Below, in pieces: positions 1 through 11,214 of a DNA stretch of 64,000 bases. Within the stretch, counting starts at the first letter, position 1. The number at the start of each line of letters is the position of its first letter. The notes below the pieces were generated by a model. That model was given only the letters and a program-made list of their open reading frames with translations, searched no databases and was not told where the DNA came from. A program made the position numbers and the translations under genes. Source of the DNA: Hypholoma sublateritium FD-334 SS-4 (taxonomy: Eukaryota > Basidiomycota > Agaricomycetes > Agaricales > Strophariaceae); contig KN817523.1 in assembly GCA_000827495.1 (NCBI GenBank), forward strand, positions 234,912-298,911, in the 5' to 3' direction.

Positions 1-718
1 AGCTGACCCAGAGAGAGCTTTCAGAGTGTTTGTTTATAAGAATCATATTTCAAAACCATCTAACAATTCTCTCTTACCATGCTAATCAATACAACTGCGT
101 ATTTCGATCGCGTCAGTACACAGACTCGATAACAGTAGAATCCCTGAGTGATGGACGCAACTACCAGCACATTGCCGACTCGTTTAGTCTACACTTGGAG
201 TTGACACGAACATGTGTGTACTTACTCACGCCGATCATCAATGTGATAGATAACCATGAGGTTCCAGCTTCATTGAGTTCAGCGGGGTCGGCCCTGGTGA
301 AATGGTGGAATATGTCGTATGTGAACATGACCGTCTGAACAGTCTCAAGCAGGAGTTGTACAAGCACATTTAACTTGAGAAAGCGGCGGTCCTCTGGAAA
401 CGCAATGCAATATAGATCTCAACGGACGAATGAGTTGAAAGCTACAGTTAATTGAGATTTTCAAGAAATGACTCACAGGCTTGCACCAATAAGACTCCAA
501 ATAGTATCCATTGTGCCATGGTCCCCAGAACCTTATGAAGATGAATTTATTAGATCTGCAGCAATCACCAGATATTGGGTGACTTACAACGGAAGCTGCA
601 CTGAAACGCAAGATTCAGTACACGACTGTATGAATTTTGTATGTAAAGAACATCCGACTCACTCCGTATAGACGAGCTCGGGAAGTTTAAGAGGAGCGTC
701 AGTAGGTGAATTTGACAT
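1..718 (-). CDS. DUF6534-type multi-pass membrane protein, copy 1 (3' end beyond window)
   Basis: Unknown function; the family (seven-TM-like fungal DUF6534 proteins) is recognised by pattern, not by search. The model starts at ATG 718, where exon 1 encodes an N-terminus beginning MSNSPTDAPLKLPE. It then uses a 13-nt microexon at 588-600 between a CAG acceptor and a GTAAGT donor, an exon with the hydrophobic segment VLGTMAQWILFGVLLVQA, an exon with LLLETVQTVMFTYD, and an exon with ITQGFYCYRVCVLTRSK, and leaves the window at base 1. All visible exons are open and splice in frame, so this copy looks intact rather than a pseudogene. It lies on the strand opposite to copies A, B and C further right. 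The missing C-terminus cannot be judged. Confidence 0.7.
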
Positions 719-1610
719 TTGCCTCTTATTCTAGTGAATATAATGATGGGACTTGCGCCGTCTAAGCAGAGAGTACGGGTTTTAAACAGACGAAGGATGA
801 GAGCTCGGGAAAGATCTGAAGACAATTGTAACAAGAACCAAACAAAACGCTAAGATCTGCGGTTGATACTGCCGCCGTTTCGGTTGAGAACATTCAACAA
901 TCTTCTAATGATATGGATCAAGTTGGAGAAACGAAACAGTAGATGATTAATCTGGCAAGTGCACTACGATTGACATCCCATTGGTAACCTGACCCCAAAC
1001 TGCACGAGCGGTTAGCTGTTTGTGATATATTCTGCGCCCTGTTCAACGAAAGCTGACTGAACGTATCATAATACTTTTCGCCATTCCCCGATAACATCAG
1101 ATGTCCTTTTTGTTAGATAATCACCCGGTGTGCTAGGAGACCGCCGACTCTTCATCAAGCTTCCTCCATCGTTGATTTCTCGCTTCCTCGCTCGCGACGT
1201 CGGCCGCCGAACCGCTGTGCCAGCCTTACATGCATCGTTGTGGGTAAACAGTTATTACGTCGCATCGAGCGCGTTCGCGACACATAGGTCCCGAGCACCA
1301 TTTTAAATAACTAGGGTGGGGTATGCTACAATTCAGGCGCGACCTACATCTCCACCGTCTCCGATTGCCACGCCATCACCGCGCGACAGCAGCCTGCTTG
1401 TAAGCCACGGCGCATATACTGGCTGTTAATTGATACGGACGGGACAGAGCCACAACACACTCCTTGCTAATCATCTCACCCAGAGCAAAGGAAATGCAAT
1501 ACTTTGATACATAGCTCGTGCCTAATACAGGTGAATAATACACAACGCGCATGCGCGCTTGAACAGTTGAGGCGGGACAGAGGAAATCGAGGGTGCTGCG
1601 GGGCGTGTGC
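719..1610. other. Intergenic, no gene seen
   Basis: Between the divergent DUF6534 copy 1 start and the EgtB-like gene stop. Both strands are full of stops. I see no RNA gene or repeat that I can support. The first part should hold the promoter of DUF6534 copy 1, and the part next to 1611 the 3' UTR of the EgtB-like gene. Confidence 0.5.
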
Positions 1611-3872
1611 TCAGTCGTCATACACGACGCGTGCGCCGATCCACGGGTACGGGTAGTTGTGCTGGTAGAAGTTGCGCAGCGTGCGGCGGCCGAGACGGGG
1701 GAGCGTGGCGTACGATGCGCCGAGCTGCAAGAGCAAAATAAATGATTCACAGATCAGAAACGCACAAACGCAAGGGAGAGTGGGACGCACCGCAACGCTG
1801 TGCTTCCCATCGAAGAAGTCCGCAGAGTACCCCGTGAACAACGCCGTCGGCACGAGCCCCGCGTGCCCCGCGAACGGCGTCCGCGTCCACTCCCACACGC
1901 CGCCGTTCGCCCCGCGCCCGCCGTGCGCCGCGAGCCCCATCGTGCCCGGGACGGGGTGCCAGTTCCGCATCCCCGCGTTCGCGCCGCCGTCGTACCCCAC
2001 GTCGTACAGGTCGAGGAAGCGGCGCAGCTCCGCCTCGTCGGGCAGGCGCCCGCCGCGCGATGCGGCGTACGCGGCAAGCGCGTCGGCCGACGCGAGCGCG
2101 GGCCAGTGCGCGGCGGTTGCAAGGGGAACGGGCCCGAAGAGCGTGCGCACGTGAATCGCGCCGTCGGCGTCGACAACCCAGCTCGCGGGCGTGGCGAGCG
2201 GATGCGTGGCAGGGAGAGGCGCGGCTGAGGGGACCGCTGCGGGCGACGCAGCGCGCCAGTACTCCGCGAACTCGGCGTTCGTTACGCAGCGCCACTCGGC
2301 GGTGAATGCGCGCACATGCACCGCGCGCGGCGGGCTCTCGTTGTCCCACCCAAAAGTGTGTCCGGGCTTCGCATGCACATCCATCCTGCCGCCATCCTCA
2401 GCGACGACAAAATCCTCCGCCTCCGAGTCCATGTGGCCCAGCACGACCGTCCCCGCAGGTACATGCACCTTGGCATCCGCCGGCTTTGGCGCCGCGGCCC
2501 ACTGCACCGCAAGCGCCTCCCACGGCGGACGCGTAATGCCAGGCGGTGCGCGCGTGGGTCCGCAACCCGCCTTCTGGATGAGCATGTACAGCAGCGTCTC
2601 GACGTGGAACGCCTCGTGCTCGAACGTCATCACCAGCGTGCGCGCGACGTTCCGCGTAAGCGCCTGCTTGTTGCGTGCGAGCGCATCGTAGAGAGCGCGC
2701 AGGCGCGCGCGGACGCCGTCGCGGAAGGCGAGGACGGCGGTCAACGTGGGCCAGTCGGCGTCAGCGGTGGGCACCACGGAGTGGTTCTGCGTATGGGAAG
2801 ACATCAGCCGGGCTGTAGGGTAGGGAGACGGAAGTGAGAACGTACGTGGCAGTGATCCGGGTCATCGACGTGGGGGTCGATTCCACGCTGCAGGGGGTCA
2901 GCGTCAGCGTGCCGCCCAGCTAGAATCAGCAGGAAAGGGGCGCACCTCGAAGATCTCCCAGAACCACGCGGGCTCCGTTGGCGCGCCGCCAACGGCCTTG
3001 CTGAGCAGCATGTCGAGGAACCTGCAGCACTCCAGTCAGCACGCTAGTCTCTATTCTGTGCAGAAAATACTGGAGAACGGGAAAAAAAAACCCCCGAACA
3101 CGCACGTTGGTATATGCCCAATGTAGAACAAGCACTTGTGCCGCAAATCAATCGGGCGGTCGTGCAGCATCTCAGGCGGGACCATCGCAAGCGTGACCGC
3201 GTCCCACGCCGCCCACAGCGCGTCCCACTCTGCAAGTGGCGGGATGTTGCCGTCCATCAGCGGCGGCGTGTCTAGGTCGGCGTCCATCGTGGTAGAGGAC
3301 GAGGAAGGTGCAGGCAGCAGGCTGCCAGCCCGCGCATCGGGCCCAGGGAGGAACACGAACGGCGGCCGCTCGAGGACGTGTGCCGTACAAGCGCTATCCT
3401 CCCCAGACAAGGGCTGCGCGAGCACGGAGCGCAGCCCCGCACGGGCGAAGAGGCGCAGGTGCGCCGCGTGCACGGGCGCCGTGGGCACGTACGGCAATCT
3501 CTGTCGGCGACAGGTGTCAGAATCAGCAGCAGCGCCCGGGTGAGGAGAAAGACGCACATAGTCATTAGGTGGCGTGTATGACGCCGACACGCTGTACTCG
3601 AGCGTACCGAGCGCGGCCGGTGTCCAGGCAGCGTCTGAAGCGAAGGCAGCCGGCGCAAGGACGAGGCCAAGCAGGCCGTCAACGGCGTGTTCATTGTAGA
3701 GGGCGGTGAGGGCGGATGAGGTCAGTCCCTTGGCAGTGGTGCGGAGCCACGTCGCGGGGTAGACAGACTGTTGACATTCCTTGCTGCCGGAAGAAGACGA
3801 CGATGGGGTGGTCGCGCGCGTGTCTGGCGAGCCGGATCTCGAGGAACCAGACGAAGAAGCGCTCGATTGCAT
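1611..3872 (-). CDS. EgtB/DUF323-like protein (DinB-like iron site plus FGE-sulfatase fold)
   Basis: Related to EgtB, the non-haem iron sulfoxide synthase of ergothioneine synthesis. Model of six exons: start at 3872 (serine-rich N-terminus), in-frame 57-bp intron near 3500-3556, introns after LFYIGHIPT and WEIFE, another after DPDHCH, and a last one near 1730-1796. The DinB-like part has the HIPTF motif and the HX3HXE iron-binding motif HEAFHVE. The C-terminal FGE-like part contains GGRLPDEAELRRFLD, NWHPVPGTMGL and GGVWEWT, and ends in the family-typical NFYQHNYPYPWIGARVVYD. Fungal Egt1 normally carries an N-terminal EgtD-like methyltransferase of about 300 residues; here only about 170 unassigned residues precede the DinB part, so this is a stand-alone EgtB-like protein and ergothioneine synthesis is not proven. 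Start choice is moderately sure. A decayed fragment of the same family lies at 5269-5480. Confidence 0.8.
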
Positions 3873-3999
3873 GGTCGTTTGGAAAAGTCAAGGATTCGAT
3901 AGCAGGGCCAGAGAACTACGGCTCGGAGGAGTAGTGAAGGAGTGAGGGCGGGGGGACACAAATATATAGGAAAATGACGATGTTATTGGGACGCAATCT

Positions 4000-4400
4000 G
4001 CGCGTACAAAAACACGTATTCGTAGCTACGGCGGACAGATACATATAATCGGGTGGTAGAGAGCCCGGGGTCCATGAAGTTCGCGCTTGACCCTGCCCCA
4101 AAATGCACACGATCGAAGCTCAACGAGGCCCGAGATTCCGCATGGAGTGAGGGGCGGGAAGAGATAAGATCCGACGAGCAAAGATATGGGAATTTTGCGG
4201 AAATTCGACGGAGAATATTAACAGGAATCACGGGGAATCTGAGCGTACAAAAAACGCGTTTTCTGCGTTGAAGTTGACGGAAACATATAATGGTGTGCCA
4301 GAGAGCCATGTTTCCAGACCTTGTTCCAAAACGCACGTAATGGAGACCCGAGACTCGCGAACCACGGGTAGAGATTAGAGCCGACGAGCGAAGATCGATG
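4000..4400. repeat. Two diverged direct repeats of about 210-240 bp
   Basis: The stretch starting with GCGTACAAAAACACG near 4002 recurs in diverged form near 4243 (GCGTACAAAAAACGCG). It is followed in both copies by ACATATAAT, GAGAGCC, CCGAGA and, at the end, CCGACGAGC-AAGAT (4171-4185 and 4381-4395). Spacing between matching blocks varies from about 210 to 240 bp, so the copies differ by indels. No coding sense. It lies upstream of the EgtB-like gene start, between that gene and a set of gene relics. Confidence 0.6.
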
Positions 4401-4887
4401 TAGAACAAGGGGTCATGTGGATGGTCGGCAGAGTTCTGGAGCAGTGATTATTAACTGGGACCCCAGGAGGACGTGCAGGCGGTTGCCCCAATGTTCCCAC
4501 CAACTAAGGGAGACTTCGGACGACGGGGGCCTATCGCATAGCGAGGATGACCTCTGTCGGAGGTTAAATTTGATAGGAAGGCGACGGAGGGCGATAAGGC
4601 GTTAGACGACGGGAGTTGGCGCGTAAAGGGGCTTCAGACACATGAGACGGGAGAGGAAGGAGACATGGAGGCCTGAGGGAGTAGAAAACGAGCGCAGACG
4701 CGTCGAGCGAAGTTTATATATGCGCGGTTGAAACTCAGACGATGGCGTGCTATGGCGTGCTGGGGCTCTTACATCACGTGATTGGAAACAGTGTCGCGAG
4801 TCCGGACACACGTCCGAAGGTTACCGAAATGCCATAAACTCAGATAAGCGCTGGTCCGGCATACCTTTTGCTTCTCTCCAAACCATC

Positions 4888-5256
4888 ATGCATATTCCCC
4901 GAGAATTTCTCCCAAATGTCTGCCAAATGTCTGCCGCAGACTACGTGCAGTCTCTGAAAGCTCTCTCTCAGTACGTTCGTCACCACCGCCTGCGTCCCCC
5001 CCCCCTCCTCGGGTATGCGCTTAGCTACATCGTTATATAGCTGCTCACTCCACCCTTCCTATGGATAAACCAACTTACGGCGTCAAAAATGAAAAATGTA
5101 CGTTTGACGCGCCGATGTGCACGCTGATGCTTGCACGCTCGAATCGCCGTGTACCAGCACATTCTCGACGCTGCGCTCCGCGCGCTCCTCTCCCGCATGC
5201 ACTTCCCGGAACTCTTGCACCTGCGTATCACAGAATACTTCCTCCCGCCAGAATAA
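4888..5256 (+). pseudogene. F-box/LRR-type gene relic (5' part)
   Basis: The start region (ATG 4888, reading MHIPREFLP) and its upstream block CTTCTCTCCAA-ACCATCATG match the start of the larger relic at 8649 (MNQIPSDFLP). Further on, 5115-5250 reads YQHILDAALRALLSRMHFPE, matching the leucine-rich segment at 9270-9330 of that relic. Stops and frame changes break it, and the piece ends in a TAA at 5254-5256. The family is judged from pattern only. It is one of several relics in the 4.8-6.2 kb graveyard. Confidence 0.5.
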
Positions 5257-5268
5257 GTTGTCAATGCG

Positions 5269-5480
5269 TTACCGGTAGGTACCTTCCAGAAGAAGCAGCG
5301 CTCAGGCGTTTCCTTGACCCGTGCGCGTGGGGTACAACGGCGCGAAATCTGGAATCTACAGAATTGGCACGCGGTCCTCACCCCGGGGCGGACAGGCCTT
5401 GCGGCACAATTCGTGCATGGGACTAACGGCGGGGTATATGAGTGAATGTATACAGCGCCCACAGACACGCGTGCATGGGT
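5269..5480 (+). pseudogene. Decayed EgtB-like C-terminal fragment
   Basis: Plus-strand reading gives RYLPEEAALRRFLD, then after a frame change NLQNWHAVLTPGRTGLAAQ and GTNGGVYEW. These align in order with GGRLPDEAELRRFLD, NWHPVPGTMGLAA and GANGGVWEW of the intact gene at 1611-3872. At least one frameshift and the loss of everything upstream make it a fragment. It is inverted relative to the intact gene and lies between an F-box/LRR relic and a DUF6534 tail, so it arose by duplication and rearrangement. The short indel pattern suggests old decay. Confidence 0.75.
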
Positions 5481-5615
5481 ACTTTACATTGCCCGCGTCT
5501 CCGCGAGCTGTGCTAGGTATGTTTGCTTTATATATATATATGTTTCAAATTGATTCCTCCATCCACTGTACCTTGGGGTATATAGACTCGGATGACGAGT
5601 AGTGCTTATTTATTC

Positions 5616-5690
5616 GATTGGGAGGCCCATGGAATTGTATTTCGCAGAGGGAGCGAAACGGGCGTCAGCTGGTACTGCGCCGTGACCGGA
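5616..5690 (+). pseudogene. DUF6534-type gene tail fragment
   Basis: The sequence GGAATTGTATTTCGCAGAGG followed by GAGCGAAACGGGC reads GIVFRR-GSETG. The same tail occurs at the ends of the DUF6534 copies B (EGIVFRRDSETGLSS) and A (GGIVFRGESETVSS). Nothing of the upstream exons is left. It marks the 3' boundary of a lost array unit to the left of copy A. Confidence 0.6.
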
Positions 5691-5939
5691 CGCGCACTTT
5701 TGTAGATAGCCATGCTGCGCGGTCATGTAGAGTTTTAAATGCATCACGCCCCACGCGCGAGGTATGCGCTGATCTGTCACATCCAACTAACTCGGCCATG
5801 CGCTGGTATTGTATGTAGGCATTAACCGAACGGATTTCGGAAAATGCATGCAACACACACCGTCACGCCTGGCGATGCGCACGCGACTTAGACACCTCTA
5901 CGTCAATGTCTTCCGCATATAATATAAGTACCGGGCAGC

Positions 5940-6184
5940 TGACGACAACAACAACGCGTGCTCTGTTCTCTGTACTGCGTGAGCTGTGCTGGAGCTGGAT
6001 CCGCGTGTTGGCCGCGGAGTGGATGCTGCGAGTGGCTGCTGCGCAACGAAGGCCGCGTCCACGGCGTTCTAGCGCTCTGTGTGTCTCGTGCCCTCCCTCT
6101 CAATCACTTCCTACTCAGGCCCTAGCGCCACCCCGTTTCATCAAGCGTCTCCGCCGCCTCCGAGCCGCTCCAGAGGCAGTATAA
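5940..6184 (+). pseudogene. F-box/LRR-type relic, short
   Basis: The block CTGCGTGAGCTGTGCTGGAG with GCCGCGGAGTGG (about 5970-6020) is similar to CTTCGTGAGCTGCGTTGGAG with GCCGGGGAGCTGTGG in the relic at 8649-9831, and to the segment KKLRWINRRACELWDV at 14,560. It lies directly after the DUF6534 tail, the same order as in the downstream units. No open frame remains. Confidence 0.4.
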
Positions 6185-6651
6185 TGCGTAAAGAGAACCA
6201 CGTTACCGGCCCAACCTCAGCATGATATACCCCGCACTGTACACACTGACGCAGCCACAGCCGAAATTAACTTCGTCTAATAATAAAAAGTGCGGTAAAA
6301 TACAGCCAACAGGCCGTCTTGGCAGGACTTGGCCCTCGGAGTGTCAGATCCGCAGAAAAGTTGGGACAAGTGCGAAGGTAGTGACAGTCTGCTCGAATGC
6401 TCACGGGACGAAAGCATTAGCGTAGCGGTATCTTGCCATGGAATACAAATATTTTAAGGGAGATCTCGGTGGTTCACGTAAACAAGAGTCCAGTGGTTCT
6501 AATTATATAACTACCTCATGGGATCTGATAAGCCATCTGGGGTCATCAGGGAAGGTGCCTTTCATGCTCCGAGTGCTAGAAATTTTCCGCGATGAAGAGA
6601 ATAAGTACCTGCATTCTATCTTTCATTGCAGGAGGTTTCTTCCTCCAACAA
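6185..6651. other. Intergenic spacer upstream of DUF6534 copy A
   Basis: No gene is supported here. It occupies the position of the spacer that precedes copies B and C, and probably holds the copy A promoter. A short open stretch at 6438-6651 runs into the copy A start but has no recognisable content. Confidence 0.4.
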
Positions 6652-8095
6652 ATGTCGACATTACTCACCCAGGCTGCTCCTGTTAAATTTCCCGAAGATG
6701 TCCACATAGTGTGAGTCGGACAGTTTTCCGTTTGAAGTTATGATTTACAGTGTACTGAACTTTGGAGTTCCAGCCTCATATTTTCTGTGAGAGCGCACCA
6801 CTTCGCACCTTGTCTCGTTTGATAGAATACCTTCGTCACCACAAGCTTCTGGGGACCATGGCAAATTGGATATTATTTGGAATCCTATGGGTGCAAGGCT
6901 GTGCGTAATTCTTTTTGATAATGATCCGTCTTGAAATCGTAGCGTCGGCCTAACTTGTCCAGCTTGTCCATTTAGATTTATACTACGTCGCATTTCCCAA
7001 AGATCCCCGTCTTCTCAAGTGGATTGTCTTTGGGCTGCTCCTGCTTGAGACTGTTCAGACAATGATGTGGACTCAAGATACAATAGAGGCCTTCATAACT
7101 ACATTTACCGACCCCAATGTGTTCAATATTGTTCGCACCGTGTGGTTCTCGATCCCATTTTTGACCGGCTTGAGTACGTACTATTTGCATCAAATTTATT
7201 GACTAACTTAGTGCTCTATACCAATCGACAGTTGCATGCATTTCCCAGGGCTTTTATTGCTATCGAATTTGGGCGCTAACAAGGTCAAAATACGCAGTAA
7301 CTTTGATCAGCATGGTGAGGGTCATTTGCGTTATTAAAAATGCATCTATCCGAAGTGACCACATATTATTGACAGTTAGCCCTAGGACAGTTTTCAGCGG
7401 CAATCGCTGTAGCAGTTCAGACTCAACGTGCAAGACTGTTGACGAGGCTACTATCTCGGAATGGAAGCCTGGCCAGTATCGGCGTAGGATTTTAGCTATA
7501 TAACTGTGTTCTAAAACATTTCTAATGCTCTTTTTAGATATGGGGAGCATGCAGTTTTGCTTGCGACATAACAATTGCAGTCATAATGACGTATAATGTG
7601 AGGAAATAATCACATATTTTATTTGTTACTCTTCAGCTCCACGTATGTTCTGTCTAATGATACAATGCAGTTGAGGAAGCGGAGCACAGCGTTCAAAAAT
7701 ACGCACCGCATCATAGCAAGGCTGGTCAGATTAACCATTGAGGCGGGATGCGTAACTGGTCAGTATGTCTATTTACACACACCTACCTTATATGTGTTTC
7801 TGAATTACAGCCAAATTTAGCACTACTAGCAGGCATTATTCTGATCCTGCTGTACCTACCCGGGCATCCGCCCTATTATGAATTGGCGTCCTCGATTGCA
7901 GCGAAGACATATTCGAACTCGATGATGGCTTTCCTGAATAGTCGCATCAAGCCGGTATCGAATTCTCCTTCGTTCGGAGCCCCCTTATGGAATGAGTCAG
8001 TGAGTTTCTCGACTGTGGGAACTGGAGGTATTGTGTTTCGCGGAGAGAGCGAAACGGTCTCCAGCGGAATTGGTATCCCAATCACCGCGCCGTGA
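6652..8095 (+). CDS. DUF6534-type multi-pass membrane protein, copy A
   Basis: Function unknown. Exon 1 starts at ATG 6652 (MSTLLTQAAPVKFPEDV) and ends before GTGAGTCGG. The 13-nt microexon is 6774-6786. The next exon reads LLGTMANWILFGILWVQG, then YLYYVAFPKDPRLLKWIVFG, then ISQGFYCYRIWALTRSKYA, a segment IWGACSFACDITIAVIMTY, and a last exon ALLAGIILILLYLPGHPPYY with AKTYSNSMMAFLNSR. The tail ends GIPITAP and stops at 8095. All splice phases agree with copies B and C, with no stop inside exons. About seven hydrophobic segments are visible, in line with an integral membrane protein of about 300 residues. It is the first full gene of the tandem array and is followed by an F-box/LRR relic. Confidence 0.75.
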
Positions 8096-8648
8096 ATAGT
8101 CACACCATTTTTGAATTAGAATAATACATATAGTAGAAGAAATCGTGGATGTACCGCCCTCTTTTTACAAATTTTGGACGCGTTATTCAATACGCGTGAC
8201 AGATTCAGAAGCACTGCGTTGGTGCGTGGCACTGTCTAACCATGTCAAGCTGACTGGGCTACTCATCGTTACCATAGACGTTATATCAGTGGATTTTTGT
8301 AAGTGCGAGAAAAGGGCGTCGCGCTCAGAATCAGTCAAAACGGTGGTACGGCCAGCCCACGCCTGTTCGGAAGGAATGCGTCCAATGCAGTCCCTCTCCC
8401 TGCGTGAAGCTCTCGGCGGCTAACTCGCGCTCAAAGTGCTTATACAGACTTTTAGAATATGTACAACACGTATTTCGTTAGCACAGAGCAAGTAAAGACG
8501 GTGCAGTAACGACTTCAGAGCAGAGGGTGTTCGCGCGCCGGCAACGCGCCGGGTGCGTTCATGTACGGCCCGCATTGTCCACGATCACGTGCTTGTCATA
8601 TTGCGCCTGCCAGCATAGCGCGCCTTCAGCTTCTCTCCAAGAACCATC
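8096..8648. other. Intergenic between DUF6534 A and F-box/LRR relic
   Basis: A 92-codon open stretch (8145-8423, +) has no recognisable content. I see no repeat or RNA gene that I can support. The last part should correspond to the former promoter of the downstream relic. Confidence 0.4.
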
Positions 8649-9831
8649 ATGAACCAAATTCCTTCTGATTTCTTGCCCAGATATGTACTAGCGACACCGT
8701 CATATCCACCGATGACCCGCCTGTCTTCGTCATAAATCCTGTCACCCGCCGCTCACGGTTGAGCCTGATAGCCCTCTGGATAACCCATTCAACTAGTCAG
8801 CCCCTGCTTATCACCCTCAAAATGGACCCATTCGCCGAGCCGCCGCCGGAGGCCTAAAAAATTGCCCTTCTCACATTTAAGCTCTTAACAGAGCATACTC
8901 CACGTTGGGAAACTCTCACTCTCACCCTTCCTGCCGCTGATCTCTTTTCCACCGCACGGCACACGTATCACTCGGGAACTGGGCCGACGATGATTTCTAC
9001 AATAACGCAAGTGCCCTTCTCTCTCGCTCGACGGCGCTTCGTGAGCTGCGTTGGAGCAATCGCCGTGCCGGGGAGCTGTGGGACGCGCCTCTCTGGTGTG
9101 GCATCCCCGACCTTTCGAAAACGCACGGCCTCGTACGGCTCGCCCTTGACACACACCGCTCTCGAGCTGACGCACCTTGGCTCCAAGTCCGCGGTCGAAC
9201 TGACATCCGCTGCCGAAGTTCAGTTCACACCAGACGCGCCGCTGTGCGTGACGGCATTATATACGCACACGGTGAATCAGCACGCCCCTGACTCTGCGCT
9301 CCCCGCACTCCTATCCCGTTTACGCTGCCCGGCGCTCACACACCTTAGCCTTACATGCAACTTCCTCCTCCCGGACTGCTGCCCCGCGGGTGCCGCGCTC
9401 TCTTTATTCCTATCCTACTCCGGCGCACACCTCGAGGAACTCACGCTCGACGGCACAGGTATTGGCCCTGTGCATCTCGCCGTCGCTCTCACTTGCGCGC
9501 CTCGCCTTGCCCGGCTTGTGGTGCGCATGGTGCGTGGTGAACCCGCGGTGACGACACGCTGCTCGCAGCGCTGACCGTGCGCGCGGCAGAGCTGGGTGGG
9601 GATGCGGACGTGCTGTGCCCGCCCCTCCGCACTCTGATTCTTCACCACGCCGTCGCCTGCGAAGACGGCGCGCTCGCTGCGATGTTGCTGTCGCGCCAGG
9701 GTAGCGGTGCAGCCCATTCCGGCGTCGTCGTGCCCCCCGCTGAGGTCGACATTGTTCTTGGTGCGACCCTGTGTGGGACAAATGCGCGAGATGTGGCGTA
9801 CTTATCGCAATGTCTTGCTCGCGGCGGCTGA
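8649..9831 (+). pseudogene. F-box/LRR-type protein pseudogene, array unit A
   Basis: Start-like ATG at 8649 (MNQIPSDFLP) is followed by stops. Coding sense reappears in shifting frames: LRELRWSNRRAGELWD near 9030, then 9225-9570 with ALPALLSRLRCPALTHLSL and LEELTLDGTGIGPVHLAVAL, a stop at 9572-9574, and a shifted frame with LRTLILHHAVACEDGALA near 9630. The spaced leucines and threonines are typical of F-box-associated leucine-rich segments in Agaricomycetes. Several frameshifts and stops make it a pseudogene. It matches the relic at 14,440-15,420 in order and content. Confidence 0.6.
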
Positions 9832-11214
9832 GTGGTGGCGAAGTCGTGCCTGCTCGCTGTGTACGCGGGCGGAGGACCCAATTAAATGCGAGCAGCGACG
9901 TGCAATGCAGCACTTAACGGTTCACTTTGTGAGACTGGGTCCTGCAGTGTATCCGTTGATCAGATGCAAGGACATCTATGTTTTCTAAGACAGACGGGGC
10001 ACCCGTTGTCTGCTTGCGCAGTTAATATAGGGGGAGCGGTGTACTTAGCGAAGACCCGCATATGCAGCCCATAGCATGAGTCTTCCTTTGCTTTTGTTCC
10101 CTGGGCATCGTATTGATCTTGGGAATTTAGTATCTTTACAACTGTCGTAGAATGACACGCAACCGGTGAGGTGTACAGCAGCAGTGACTGCAGTTGCAGA
10201 TAGTCGACTTTATAGAGAGTAAGAAAGCACTGTCCGAAATGCGATTTGAAGGTGCAGAATATAGCAGAATCAGGATCCAGATAGATGCCCGCTCGTTCTT
10301 GGTATGTTCTCAGAAGGAAGTGGTAGCCAGATTAGCGAGAATCGTCGTTATCTATCCTAGTCGGACTCGCTGCGTTTGCATCAATCATAAGATGCTCAAG
10401 AATTGATACATCAGCTGTTCAGGATGTTTCTTCGCTCTCAATTGCATCAAGATCATTAGAAGATCGCCTCTCCAACTACTTATAATGACGCTGACATTTA
10501 TGGACTACATCTCCAGACGACCCGGTGGTGGAAGCCACCAGTAGTAATAACAAACTTTCGCAAAGACAAAGCATTCAGAATCGGAGCGTAATCTGTGTGA
10601 AGCATATGTTGGGTCCCAAACGCGCACACGCACACTCATGCTCTCGCTTTCGACAACTTTGCATGCCCGTAACCGAAGTGTTAATGACACCGCAGTTCCG
10701 GAATAAGTAGCCTAGTATAGACCTCATCCAATCTTATCGTGGACGTCAACATTCGCTGCGGGAACGATCTTATGCTGTTTCCATAATAGGAGATATTTCT
10801 AAAGACAATCCATACGACCATTCCTTATATCCTATTTAAGAAAAAATAAGCCCCACGATGCGCCCTGTGATCTCACTTTGACGAAGGTGATTTTGTATAT
10901 CGCGTTGTGTACAGTAAACAAAGGCGCACAAGGAAGATTTACGAAAACGTTTCAAAACGTCTACTTACGACTTCGCAAACAGCTGTCATTGCTCGTTCAA
11001 ACATACCGACGCCTGCTGACTTGACAACCTGAACACATGTTAATGTAGAGAATCCTCACCTAGCCACCGGTTTTTGCGAGACGTTGCCAGGCCCGCAGCT
11101 TGGTGGCTTGATCTTCGGTTTGTTTAAAACCCGAGCACTACCATCTCTTAGGTCTCAAGTTCTAACTCAATTCCGCCTCTTCTATCCTTCACGAGAGTAC
11201 AGTGCCTTGAATAA
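9832..11214. repeat. Array spacer, copy 1
   Basis: No gene seen. The part around 10,410-10,570 (TCAGCTGTTCAGGATGTTTC, then CCACCAGTA and CTTTCGCAAAGAC) is repeated in diverged form at about 15,750-15,960. This spacer therefore belongs to the duplicated unit. The end of the stretch should hold the promoter of DUF6534 copy B. Confidence 0.5.

Noticed and set aside
1672..2154. 160-codon plus-strand frame
   Set aside because: Antisense shadow of the EgtB-like gene in GC-rich sequence.
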